Source of the DNA: CAZCGA01 sp964498075
GTDB taxonomy: Bacteria > Desulfobacterota > Binatia > HRBIN30
Direction of reading: 5' to 3'
NCBI GenBank assembly: GCA_964498075.1
Contig: CAZCGA010000075.1
Coordinates: 1 to 30,387 of the forward strand
Length of the DNA stretch: 30,387 nucleotides
Part shown: positions 1 to 6,899 of the stretch, in pieces
How the letters are laid out: the number at the start of each line of letters is the position of its first letter
How positions within the stretch are numbered: position 1 is the stretch's first letter
The notes under the pieces: model-generated
What the model was told of the DNA's origin: nothing
Seen by the model: the letters and a program-made list of their open reading frames with translations, nothing else
Database searches by the model: none
Position numbers and translations under genes: made by a program

Positions 1-14
1 GATCAACCGATGCA

Positions 15-221
15 TCATGGTGAAAATCTACCCACACGCTTTGGAGAAGAGGCGGAAAAGAAGAGCACCTCGAGGTTCTCGATCTCGCCGGTAGCGGGGT
101 TGAGGCGCGCAACCACCTCATCACCCAGCTCTTCCGATTCCTGCTCGGCGTAGGGGGGGCACTTGTTAATGTAGAGGATGTCCGCCTCGCGGTCGTACTT
201 GAAGGTCAGCTTCGCGTCCAT
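15..221 (-). CDS. DUF2283 family small protein
   Basis: A 68-aa protein whose N-terminus MDAKLTFKYDREADILYI matches the DUF2283 pattern (K..YD.EAD.LYI) and whose middle (DEVVARLNPATGEIENLEVL) matches the strand-turn-strand typical of that family. DUF2283 proteins are small, of unknown biochemical function, and are often found beside toxin-antitoxin genes. I chose the ATG at 221 because AAGGAG lies about 8 nt upstream and the family similarity begins there; the frame stays open to 482 but the extra residues look non-coding. It lies 115 bp downstream of the HEPN gene on the same strand, so it could be the last gene of that cluster or a separate unit. Confidence 0.8.
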   Translation of the reverse strand: MDAKLTFKYDREADILYINKCPPYAEQESEELGDEVVARLNPATGEIENLEVLFFSASSPKRVGRFSP

Positions 222-336
222 TCCACGTCTCCTTGCGCCAGTTTGCGCGCGATGTAGGCGGTGATCGACCAGTGGCGGTTCTTCGTGTCGCGTCGCTCGC
301 AACAACCGCCGCCGCGGGTTTGCCCCTGTGTGCATC

Positions 337-744
337 CTATCGCAGCTCGCGAACAGTAAGTCCGTTGGCGCGGAGGTAACGGCGGATGCGTGCGAGAAAT
401 CGGCGTGCGCGGTGCGTCTCCCGTCGCGCTTCGTCGGTTGATACCGAGATACCGCTTTCGTAATCAGCGGCCAACCGATCATCTAGGCTCTCCCCGAGGT
501 AGGACGCCCATTCCGGTTCGATGTCTCCGGTGCGCACGAGGTGCAGGCCGAACATACGTCGAGCGCCGGCGTGGCTGGCAACAGCCACGTCACGCACGTG
601 CAGCGCGGCTTTGGCACCATGGAGGATCGCATAGTAGGCGCGGGACACGGCGTCTTCCGGGCACTCCTCGTCGACCAGAACTTGCGCCGCACGCAGTGAT
701 TGCTTGGCGCGCCGCCATTCAGCGAGTACCAAGCCACGGTTCAT
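337..744 (-). CDS. HEPN domain protein (toxin-like partner of the MNT gene)
   Basis: A 135-aa, mostly helical protein with the segment SRAYYAILHGAKAAL (residues 34-48), the hallmark of HEPN domains; Arg35 and His42 form an R-x6-H motif. Many HEPN proteins are metal-independent RNases, and the MNT/HEPN pairing is an established toxin-antitoxin arrangement in which the nucleotidyltransferase modifies and silences the HEPN partner. The gene overlaps the upstream MNT gene by 4 nt (ATGA), implying translational coupling. The R-x6-H spacing is that of the broad HEPN family rather than the R-x4-H-x-Y motif of HepT, so RNase activity is not assured. The HEPN family call is firm; the toxin role is inferred from its neighbour. 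Confidence 0.85.
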   Translation of the reverse strand: MNRGLVLAEWRRAKQSLRAAQVLVDEECPEDAVSRAYYAILHGAKAALHVRDVAVASHAGARRMFGLHLVRTGDIEPEWASYLGESLDDRLAADYESGISVSTDEARRETHRARRFLARIRRYLRANGLTVRELR

Positions 745-1082
745 AAGACTTGGACGGCGTCTCGCTCGATCGCACGCCGAAAGGGCGAACCAGCTTGCTC
801 GCGATTCGCCCAGTCGTCTTCGGTGTAAGCAAGGATCGACGGCACCGCACTCGACGCGGCGGCCAGCATGTAGCCGATCCAGCGAAGCTGCCGCTTTAAT
901 TTCGCGGCATGATTGCTCACGATCAATAAGACATCGAGATCGCTTTCTGGCCCCGCATCGCCACGTGCCTTCGAGCCGTAGATAAGGAGCCGCCGCACTG
1001 CTCCGGGATGCTGCTCGTCGAGTGCCTTGCAGTATTCGCGCAACCAGATGCGCTCATCTCGGGTGAGCATCAGCTTCTTCAT
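741..1082 (-). CDS. MNT-type minimal nucleotidyltransferase (antitoxin-like)
   Basis: A 113-aa protein with the polymerase-beta-like nucleotidyltransferase signature: YGSKARGDAGPESDLDVLLI at residues 35-54, giving Gly36-Ser37, Arg40-Gly41 and the metal-binding Asp48 and Asp50. Known MntA-type antitoxins transfer AMP to the HEPN toxin; a similar role is inferred here. The start at 1082 is supported by a strong ribosome site (GGGGAGG, 5 nt upstream) and by the usual family N-terminus. The same frame is open upstream to 1151 and carries a piece of another gene (see the 1083-1148 entry), so a longer fusion protein could also be made. It overlaps the HEPN gene by 4 nt. Confidence 0.85.
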   Translation of the reverse strand: MKKLMLTRDERIWLREYCKALDEQHPGAVRRLLIYGSKARGDAGPESDLDVLLIVSNHAAKLKRQLRWIGYMLAAASSAVPSILAYTEDDWANREQAGSPFRRAIERDAVQVL

Positions 1083-1148
1083 TTGACCTCCCCGTCGAAG
1101 GCGTGTGACTTCTGCCGCGGGCAGGTTCTCGTCCAACTTGGTTCTCAT
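1083..1148 (-). pseudogene. Remnant of a DUF5615 (PIN-like) toxin gene, fused in frame to MNT
   Basis: Starting at the ATG that overlaps the DUF433 stop (TGATG at 1150-1146), the frame reads MRTKLDENLPAAEVTRLRRG. This closely resembles the start of DUF5615 PIN-like proteins, which begin with a conserved K-x-LDENLP segment and are normally encoded directly after a DUF433 antitoxin. After about 21 codons the similarity ends and the frame runs without a stop into the MNT gene. The simplest reading is that the rest of the toxin gene was lost when the MNT-HEPN pair was joined here. The family match is from memory of the motif only, and the piece is short. Confidence 0.6.
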
Positions 1149-1384
1149 CACTTTCCTGGAATCGCGGGGACGGGCAAGTCCTCCTCCGCAGACGCGGCTG
1201 CGAAAGCGATCACGGCGCGGACGTCCTTCTCATTGAGTGTTGGAAAGTCGGCCAAGATCTCCTCGACCGTCGAGCCCTCGGCCAGGCTCGCGAGGACGGT
1301 GCGTAACGTCACGCGGGTTCCCTTGATGACCGGTTCACCGGCGCAGATATTCGGGTCGCGGACGATTCGGCGTTGGTAGTTCAT
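1148..1384 (-). CDS. DUF433 antitoxin-like protein
   Basis: A 78-aa protein beginning MNYQRRIVRDPNICAGEPVI followed by KGTRVTLRTVLASLAEG and ILADFPTLNEKDVRAVIAFAA. This is the standard DUF433 layout: an N-terminal arm and a small winged-helix-like DNA-binding fold. These proteins act as antitoxins of DUF5615 PIN-like toxins and probably repress their own operon. The start at 1384 has AGGAGGGA about 8 nt upstream, and the family N-terminus begins there, although the frame is open to 1498. Its stop overlaps the start of a truncated DUF5615-like stub, so its usual toxin partner appears to be missing; the next complete genes are MNT and HEPN. Confidence 0.85.
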   Translation of the reverse strand: MNYQRRIVRDPNICAGEPVIKGTRVTLRTVLASLAEGSTVEEILADFPTLNEKDVRAVIAFAAASAEEDLPVPAIPGK

Positions 1385-1454
1385 GAAGCAGTCCCTCCTC
1401 ACTCGGTCTTGAAGTGCGGTCTGGAGGCTACCGATCAGGTCAACCTTGCATTCG

Positions 1455-1474
1455 GTCGTCCGACAAGGGACGAC
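1455..1474. promoter_or_regulatory. Inverted repeat, possible operator of the DUF433 operon
   Basis: GTCGTCC at 1455-1461 and GGACGAC at 1468-1474 form a perfect 7-bp inverted repeat with a 6-nt spacer. It lies about 70 bp upstream of the DUF433 start, where an autoregulating antitoxin could bind. No convincing -35/-10 pair was found beside it, so an operator role is only a possibility. Confidence 0.3.
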
Positions 1475-1547
1475 AATCCTTCGCGCTTCGATCAACACCG
1501 ATCATAGGAAGCCGCGTGATTCTCTTCATCAGGAGATCCCCGGAGAG

Positions 1548-1862
1548 TCAGAGGTCCTTCTGCTTCCACCAAGGTGTTTGGGTGGTAGGAGGCGAGGCAG
1601 CGGGGTTGCTTGTTGGTGGTGGAAGGGCGGGAGGTGGCGTTGGAGACCGGGGCAGCTGCGGAGGCGCAGGTGGAGTGTCCTTGAGGTACTTGATCCAATA
1701 GAGCCCGGTCCCAGGAATGCTAAGCGAGATGTACCGTTGGCCGTTCGGCGAGATGCCGTAGCGGATGAGCCCAGGGATTCCCCAGCTGAAGCCGACGCCA
1801 CGTTTGGAGAGCGTCCAGCGGAAGGGGCCGCGGCCGAAGACTTTGCGGAATCTCCACCCCAT
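1548..1862 (-). CDS. DUF4236 domain protein with proline-rich tail
   Basis: A 104-aa protein. Residues 1-60 match DUF4236: MGWRFRKVFGRGPFRWTLSK, then a G-rich strand region ending in SLSIPGTGLYW (the IPGTGL motif). Residues 63-97 are a low-complexity Pro/Thr/Ser tail. DUF4236 has no known biochemical function that I can name. The gene starts 8 bp after the kinase stop on the same strand and has GAGGTGA a few nt before its ATG, so it is very likely the last gene of the kinase operon. That position suggests a target or accessory of the signalling proteins, which is inference. Confidence 0.8.
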   Translation of the reverse strand: MGWRFRKVFGRGPFRWTLSKRGVGFSWGIPGLIRYGISPNGQRYISLSIPGTGLYWIKYLKDTPPAPPQLPRSPTPPPALPPPTSNPAASPPTTQTPWWKQKDL

Positions 1863-1870
1863 TGTTCACC

Positions 1871-4150
1871 TCACGGTCGTCGAGTGAGAAGCACTCGTCG
1901 CAGATAATAGGGAAACGTGATGGCGGCGAAGGCTTTCAGGTAGCCCCTGGCCTGTGCTTCTTGCCAGGTGAGCTGGAAGGTCTCCTTCCGCATTTCGTTT
2001 GCCCGCCCATCGATGCTGCGGAGGTCGTCTTGGAGATCTGCCGCGAGCTTGGCGAGTGCTTCGCCTAGGGGAGCGTACTCGGCGGTGGAGCGTGTTTGGA
2101 TCTGCGCGGTGTGTTCGTGGGCGGTCTTCTTGGCCTGGCTCTCCTCTCTGTCGGAATCGTCGAGCTTGAAGCGGTCGCGGGAACGAACGGTCTGCTCTTC
2201 GTCTCGCTGGAGCTGCCGCTGTCGATCTCTTTCTGTCTCCAAAGACGCTCGTCGATGTTGGTATTTTACTTGAATCGCCGCTGCCTCTCTCTGAGAGAGG
2301 GTTTGGGGCATACTGGCACGAGCCCGTGATTCGATCGATCGTCTCCAGCTAGCAAGAGCCTCGGCTCGCCGGGGCCCAATTCCGTGCACGCCTTGGACAC
2401 CCCAGCGCGGGTCGACGTCAGCTGCCGTCACAACGCCCGCCATTCGCAAGCGCAACTTGTACGTCTGACCAATCCCCACGACCAAGACGTCGTCGATGAC
2501 GAACCGGCGAAGGTAGTTGTTCACGTGCTCATCCTGCTTCAAACGGAGAACGGTCGTGAGTTCAGTCGATTGACCTTGGTCAAGGTCTCGGATCTGCCGG
2601 TCGAGGCTGGAGACCTTCCCTCCGATGTACAATTGGATCTTCTGTAGCGCCGCCGCCTGTTGTTGGAGGAGGGCGCGGCGGTGCGTGTTGATTTCCTGGA
2701 GGCGAGACTGGAGGGTAGCTTGCACCGCGGCGATCTCTCTCTTCTCTCGCTCTTCAAGTGGGTTTCGCTGCTTGGCGATATTGCTCTGTGCCTCGGCGTG
2801 ACGCTGCTGGCGGATGGCTTTCTCTCTGGCCGCGGCTTGAATGACGCGTTTGGCTTCCCGCAGTTTACGCTGCGGCTGATCGAGGCCGGCGTGCGCCGAA
2901 CGCCGTCGGGCTACGGATGGGTCGGAGAGGTAGCGGATCACGCAGAAGAGCAGAGGGACGGCAGCGACGGAAAGGAGCCCGGGAGGAATTAGGACAGCTG
3001 CGACCAAGCCAGCCTGCGTTGCCAGCACTAGCGCGGCGGCGCCGATGACGGAGATTCCAAACACGACTCGTTCAGGGGTCGGTGATCCCTCGAAGGATTG
3101 AGCGCGCGCTGGCGGTGTCGCACCGTCAATGATCCACGATACATCGACCGGAGCTGCGTCGCCGTCGGCTATCGGCGCTGAGGTAGGCGTCTGGGTCGAG
3201 TCGGTGCGCCGGTTGGGCAGGTGGTCTTCCAACCAGCTCGCTGGCGCTCGGTGGGCGGTAGGTGCGAAGCCGGTCGGGTGGCCGAGCGGCGGGATCTGTT
3301 CGGGCGCGAGGTACAAGAGGGATTTGAAGAGCTGGGCGACCGTTCTGGCGTGCTCCTCGGGTAGCGCCTCAATTGCTTGAAGGACCGCCGATGATTCCGG
3401 GTCCTCGAAGTCTTTTCGCCGCAGGAGCACACACTCGTCTCCGGCGGCGAAGCGTTGCCACAGCTGCGGCTCTGCGATAAGGGCAAGGAGCGAGAGGTGG
3501 ACGACCCAGGCGGAGAAGTTGTCGAGGTGCGGTCCGAAGTCAGCCAGTGTTCGCAGAGGGTGCTGGTAGTTGCGGGCTCCCAGTTCGTGGCTGCCCCGAC
3601 CTTGGAGGGCAGGGACATACATGCCGTCGTAATCGATCAGACGGATATCGTCGTGCACGATGATGACGTTTCGGTCCTGGAGGTCACCGTGGCCGATCTG
3701 TGCTTGTTGAAGAGCGGCCAGCATCTGGCTCCAACGCTGGGCGAGTGCGTAGAGTTCATGCGGAGTGTTCAGGTGCCGCTTGATGTAGTCGTCGAGGGTA
3801 TCGCCTTCGACCCATTCCATCTTGAGAATTGGGTAGCGGCGGCCGCGGACTCTGATGCCGTCAGAGAGGAAGCTGAATCCGACCGTGTAGGGCAGGTGGA
3901 CGCGGTTGAGGTGCTCGCTGATGGCGGCGTAGCGGAGTTGCTGGTCTGGAAACTCGCGAGTGAAACACTTGACCGCCCAGTTCTTTGCGCCGCAGCACAG
4001 CTTGAAGACGACAGCGAAGCCACCGGACCTTGGGCGCGGTAGCCCGAGATTGTTGAGATCGGGCTGGCCGGCCTGCAGCTCGGGGTCTGTGAACGCGGTG
4101 CGTGGGTTTTGGACCGCTTCCTGAAAATCTAAATCGACAGGCCAGGCCAT
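1871..4150 (-). CDS. Protein kinase with transmembrane, coiled-coil and helix-hairpin-helix regions
   Basis: A 759-aa protein. The N-terminal kinase domain (about 30-290) has the ATP lysine in WAVKCF (Lys61), the catalytic loop HGDLQDRNVI (154-163) and the metal-binding segment LIDYDGMYVP (171-180), where DFG reads DYD. All key catalytic residues are present. A low-complexity linker follows, then hydrophobic helices (about 362-408), a long charged coiled coil (about 424-545), a helix-hairpin-helix motif (GVHGIGPRRAEALASW, about 587-602) and a second charged helical region to the end. Kinases with this LIDYDGMYVP signature occur with vWA and PP2C genes in Ter-type signalling triads. I chose the ATG 7 nt after the phosphatase stop; a TTG at 4183 would overlap it. 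Substrates are unknown. Confidence 0.85.
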   Translation of the reverse strand: MAWPVDLDFQEAVQNPRTAFTDPELQAGQPDLNNLGLPRPRSGGFAVVFKLCCGAKNWAVKCFTREFPDQQLRYAAISEHLNRVHLPYTVGFSFLSDGIRVRGRRYPILKMEWVEGDTLDDYIKRHLNTPHELYALAQRWSQMLAALQQAQIGHGDLQDRNVIIVHDDIRLIDYDGMYVPALQGRGSHELGARNYQHPLRTLADFGPHLDNFSAWVVHLSLLALIAEPQLWQRFAAGDECVLLRRKDFEDPESSAVLQAIEALPEEHARTVAQLFKSLLYLAPEQIPPLGHPTGFAPTAHRAPASWLEDHLPNRRTDSTQTPTSAPIADGDAAPVDVSWIIDGATPPARAQSFEGSPTPERVVFGISVIGAAALVLATQAGLVAAVLIPPGLLSVAAVPLLFCVIRYLSDPSVARRRSAHAGLDQPQRKLREAKRVIQAAAREKAIRQQRHAEAQSNIAKQRNPLEEREKREIAAVQATLQSRLQEINTHRRALLQQQAAALQKIQLYIGGKVSSLDRQIRDLDQGQSTELTTVLRLKQDEHVNNYLRRFVIDDVLVVGIGQTYKLRLRMAGVVTAADVDPRWGVQGVHGIGPRRAEALASWRRSIESRARASMPQTLSQREAAAIQVKYQHRRASLETERDRQRQLQRDEEQTVRSRDRFKLDDSDREESQAKKTAHEHTAQIQTRSTAEYAPLGEALAKLAADLQDDLRSIDGRANEMRKETFQLTWQEAQARGYLKAFAAITFPYYLRRVLLTRRP

Positions 4151-4157
4151 TGAGATA

Positions 4158-4925
4158 TCAGTTGCCGTCAGCCCAAACTTCAACCCGGAGAAGGGTGACG
4201 TCGTCGTTGCGCATGCTCTTCGTTTGGCGAAGGTCGGCGACGAAATCCGCGAAGGGCTTGGATTGGTCCTTCGTGTCGAGGTCGCGGAGGACGGCCCACG
4301 GCTGACGGCCAGCCTCTGCCTCGCTCAGAAACCAGTGGGCTAGGGCATCGGTCATCAGGTAAAACGTGTCGCCGGAGCACCAGCCGTCGCCTGTGGTCAC
4401 GAGGTGCTTTGCGGCGCGCTCGTTGTAGGAGGGGTTGCTGGAGAGCAGGTGCGGTTGGTTAGTGAACGACGCCGCGTCCTGGACAGGGAAGCGGGCGAGA
4501 ATCGTCTCGTTGCGCATGTGAACAAGGCAGCTGTCCCCGAGGGCGGTGGCTCGCCACTGGCCCGGTCCGCCAGGTTCAGTGCTGTCGACGAGCACGAGCC
4601 CGAGGAGAGCGGCGAAAGCGCCAGAGCGAACCTTCTCCTCGGCGTACCAGGGGAGGGGTCGGCGTTGCACTGTCGTGAGCCAGCGCTGCTGCAGCGCTGG
4701 CAGGGCGGTGAGGATCAATGCATCGGGGGTGCAGCTGCAGAAAGCGCGCACGAGCTGCTTGGCCCACATCCCCGAGAAGGACGTCTCCGTGGCGCCATCC
4801 GCAACTGCGCAGCGGAACGAGCGAAGGCGGCGTTGCTCTGGGTGGCGGGGTAAGAAGGCGTCCTCGTATTCGGCTTCGGTGTTGCCGGCCTTGGGCAGCC
4901 AGAACGCTTTGGCCACTACCTGCAC
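4158..4925 (-). CDS. PP2C-like protein phosphatase
   Basis: A 255-aa protein with the PP2C (PPM) motifs in order: an N-terminal acidic pair (Glu21-Asp22), VADGATE (Asp43 as metal ligand), ALGDSCLVH (129-136), YLMTDALAHW (Asp193) and MRNDDVTLLRV (Asp241, Asp242). These Asp residues bind the two metal ions used to hydrolyse phosphoserine and phosphothreonine. It matches the catalytic-domain length with no extra domain. It lies between the vWA gene (15 bp upstream) and the kinase gene (7 bp downstream) on the same strand. The expected role is to reverse the phosphorylation made by the adjacent kinase. The family is confident; the partner is inferred from the operon. Confidence 0.87.
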   Translation of the reverse strand: MQVVAKAFWLPKAGNTEAEYEDAFLPRHPEQRRLRSFRCAVADGATETSFSGMWAKQLVRAFCSCTPDALILTALPALQQRWLTTVQRRPLPWYAEEKVRSGAFAALLGLVLVDSTEPGGPGQWRATALGDSCLVHMRNETILARFPVQDAASFTNQPHLLSSNPSYNERAAKHLVTTGDGWCSGDTFYLMTDALAHWFLSEAEAGRQPWAVLRDLDTKDQSKPFADFVADLRQTKSMRNDDVTLLRVEVWADGN

Positions 4926-4940
4926 GACACTCGCACCGTT

Positions 4941-5780
4941 CTATCGAAGGTCACTCGGGCGCGTCCCGATATCGAGGAACTTGATCACGGCCTCCATGTT
5001 CGCGTTGAAGACAAATCCCCGCGTCCCTTCGGAGACGCGGTAGCCTTCCTGCTGCGCGATAGAGCGCATGTATGGCGGCAGCGCGCTGGACATTCGGAAG
5101 AGGAGCTGTGCGAACTGGTCCGGTAAGCCGGCGTCGCTGTCGGGGAACTCAATCGGCGTCGCGCGCTGGGATGAGGTGTGCAGGTTGAAGAGGAGAACCT
5201 CGCCGTCGCTGCTGGCTAGCCGTCTGATGGCATCGGCGGGACCGCTCGGGTCGCCGTCAGTAGCTTCGCCGTCAGTGATGTTGATCACGATTGGAGGAAA
5301 AGAACTCGGGTGTTCCGTGAGCCAGCGCTGGAGGATGCTCTGCGCTTGCCCCAGCGCCTGGCACATCGGGGTGCCGCCATTGGCAACGGGATCGAACCAG
5401 ATGGGGAAGCGCTTCGTTTCGTCGACGAGCCCGCCTGCGCCGTCATGAACCCTTGTGACCCGCTGGTCGACACGCGCGGGCATGTTGGCGATCTCGCTTA
5501 CGGGAACCAGGTCCTTGCCTACCAGCGAGCCGCTGAACGCTGGACCGACTCGGTTGCCATACGCGAGCACGCCGACGTGGTAGTAGTCCCGCACGCCCTC
5601 CTCCTTGGCGCACTTGATGACGAGATTCTGCAGCAGGCGGTTGATGGCGTCAGCAACGCCGTTGGCTTTGCTGCCTGTCGACTCGCCAGCCCCGAATGGG
5701 TCGGCCATGGAACCAGATTGATCGATGAGGAACAGAAAACAGGATGGGTTCCCCCGACTTATCTCCGCACCATACGCCAT
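4941..5780 (-). CDS. TerY-like von Willebrand factor A domain protein
   Basis: A 279-aa protein with one vWA domain. The MIDAS metal site is complete: DQSGSM (Asp20, Ser22, Ser24), Thr137 in NGGTPM and Asp170 in INITDGEATD. There is no signal peptide, so it should be cytoplasmic. TerY-like vWA proteins form a triad with a PP2C phosphatase and a kinase, probably as the scaffold bringing targets to the enzymes. The start is supported by AAAGGAG about 9 nt before the ATG. It is the second gene of the operon, 75 bp after the unknown 110-aa gene and 15 bp before the phosphatase. Confidence 0.87.
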   Translation of the reverse strand: MAYGAEISRGNPSCFLFLIDQSGSMADPFGAGESTGSKANGVADAINRLLQNLVIKCAKEEGVRDYYHVGVLAYGNRVGPAFSGSLVGKDLVPVSEIANMPARVDQRVTRVHDGAGGLVDETKRFPIWFDPVANGGTPMCQALGQAQSILQRWLTEHPSSFPPIVINITDGEATDGDPSGPADAIRRLASSDGEVLLFNLHTSSQRATPIEFPDSDAGLPDQFAQLLFRMSSALPPYMRSIAQQEGYRVSEGTRGFVFNANMEAVIKFLDIGTRPSDLR

Positions 5781-5855
5781 CGTGGATCTCCTTTCGTACT
5801 TTGCGCCCTCTCGCGGCGGTCCGCGAAGAATTCGTCGGTACGCGCCGGCTTCTTC

Positions 5856-6188
5856 TCACGAATGGCTCGCCGGATTTCGCCATTGCTGAGGATCACGCTG
5901 GCCTTGCCTCAAGAACGCTCGCGGCACCCTGAGCCGAGGACCTTCCGTGAACCCCGCCTGTGGAAGGTCCACGATTGCGGAATTCTCCTCAAGCTCGATC
6001 ACCGACACTCTCACGCGTCCTGGAACTTCCCCACCCGGTCGGGGCTCCTGGCTGACGATGACGCTACGCTCGTCCACCAAGGCCGACACTCGCCGCCCGT
6101 CTGGCAGCTCAACGACCACACCACGCTCCGTGGAGAACATCCCCACTGTCACCTTGCAAGCGAGCATCGTCCCATTCGCCTTCGCCAT
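5856..6188 (-). CDS. Unknown 110-aa beta-rich protein heading the kinase/phosphatase operon
   Basis: I do not recognise this protein. It starts MAKANGTMLACKVTVGMFS, has no signal peptide or membrane segment, and alternates hydrophobic and charged residues in a way that suggests a small beta barrel (VVVELPDGRRVSALVDE, GRVRVSVIELEENSAIVDLP). The last 15 residues are polar and probably disordered. AAGGGAG lies 7 nt before the ATG. It is the first gene after the promoter region and is followed 75 bp later by the vWA gene on the same strand, so it is probably part of the same operon. Function unknown. Confidence 0.65.
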   Translation of the reverse strand: MAKANGTMLACKVTVGMFSTERGVVVELPDGRRVSALVDERSVIVSQEPRPGGEVPGRVRVSVIELEENSAIVDLPQAGFTEGPRLRVPRAFLRQGQRDPQQWRNPASHS

Positions 6189-6227
6189 GCTGCACTCCCT
6201 TCTCGGACAGGATCGGCTCTGTACCTT

Positions 6228-6265
6228 CGCTATGCGCGCTCACTACCGCTATGCGCGCTCACTAC
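6228..6265. repeat. Perfect 19-bp tandem repeat, two copies, in the operon promoter region
   Basis: CGCTATGCGCGCTCACTAC occurs at 6228-6246 and again, identical and directly abutting, at 6247-6265. The pair lies 40-77 bp upstream of the start of the 110-aa gene and just downstream, on the minus strand, of a perfect TTGACA. Two identical adjoining 19-mers about two helical turns apart could be a binding site for a repressor or an activator. No matching regulator gene is seen in the window. Confidence 0.8.
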
Positions 6266-6282
6266 GACTGCTCGGTCGAACT

Positions 6283-6288
6283 TGTCAA
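6283..6288 (-). promoter_or_regulatory. Candidate -35 box of the vWA/phosphatase/kinase operon
   Basis: On the minus strand TTGACA, the sigma-70 -35 consensus, lies about 95 nt upstream of the first gene. The expected -10 position 16-18 nt downstream falls at the edge of the 19-bp tandem repeat and matches the consensus poorly (TAGTGA). The promoter may therefore need an activator, or the box may be chance. Confidence 0.35.
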
Positions 6289-6332
6289 GCGACGCGTGAG
6301 CAGCAGCTCGTCGCTGAGTCCCGAGAAACAAA

Positions 6333-6362
6333 AGAGCCCCGCCGGATCACCGGCGGGGCTCT
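6333..6362 (-). terminator. Rho-independent terminator of the cold-shock gene
   Basis: A perfect 13-bp stem (6333-6345 with 6350-6362) with a 4-nt loop, core GAGCCCCGCCGG. Read on the minus strand it begins about 20 nt after the cold-shock stop codon and is followed by TTTTGTTT. It also separates that gene from the downstream minus-strand operon. Confidence 0.9.
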
Positions 6363-6381
6363 TCGCGATCGATCAGGCTGG

Positions 6382-6582
6382 TTAGGCCTTGGTCACGTTG
6401 CTGGCTTGCGGTCCCTTGCGGCCGGGGGTGACGTCGAACTCCACCCGCTGGCCTTCTTCGAGACTCTTGAAGCCGTCACCCGAAATCGAAGAGTAGTGGA
6501 CGAAGACATCTTCGCCGTTCTCTTGCCGGATGAAGCCGTAGCCCTTTTCAGCGTTGAACCACTTTACCGTCCCTGCTGCCAT
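6382..6582 (-). CDS. Cold-shock protein (CspA family)
   Basis: A 66-aa single cold-shock domain protein, MAAGTVKWFNAEKGYGFIRQ, with RNP1 (KGYGFI) and RNP2 (VFVHYSSI), ending in the usual PGRKGPQASNVTKA. These proteins bind single-stranded RNA and DNA and melt RNA structure. The start is set by AAAGGAGG about 9 nt upstream and by the family length of 66-70 aa; the frame is open further upstream but the extension is not like the family. It is a single-gene unit ending at a strong terminator. Confidence 0.97.
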   Translation of the reverse strand: MAAGTVKWFNAEKGYGFIRQENGEDVFVHYSSISGDGFKSLEEGQRVEFDVTPGRKGPQASNVTKA

Positions 6583-6899
6583 GCGCTTTCCCTCCTTTGC
6601 TCTAGACTCGTCAACCGGGGGGCGCTGCATGTCTAGGGACGCGAGTTGCGTTGCCAAACAGAACGGCCAAAAGGCCGGAACCTCTCAGCCGACAAGACGT
6701 TTGCCGAACCTGCCGGTGTAACTGGGCGCGTACATAACGAAGTTGAGGATCGAGTGCAAGGCGGACGTGCGCCACGACGCGCTCAATCCGTCGCCCGCCC
6801 CGGCGCGTGTCTGCGCCAATGGATGACACGACAACTGGTAGCACGCGCCGGACTTCACCCTTGAAAGCGGCACGGCGAACACTTACTCATACGGCCGCA
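6583..6899. other. Intergenic region between the cold-shock and acyl-CoA dehydrogenase genes
   Basis: These 317 bp lie between two divergent genes and should hold both promoters. On the minus strand TTGGCA (6652-6657) and TAGACA (6630-6635), 16 bp apart, are a weak candidate promoter for the cold-shock gene and would give a leader of about 40 nt. A short hairpin (CGGCC AAAA GGCCG) lies near 6664-6677. I see no convincing open frame or RNA gene. The dehydrogenase frame extends upstream to 6807, but that part does not resemble the family. Confidence 0.5.

Noticed and set aside
1385..1498. 38-residue N-terminal extension of the DUF433 frame
   Set aside because: DUF433 similarity and the AGGAGGGA ribosome site both point to the ATG at 1384.
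3455..4042. 195-aa plus-strand frame inside the kinase gene
   Set aside because: Valine/glutamate-rich antisense shadow; the kinase catalytic motifs are encoded on the other strand at the same place.
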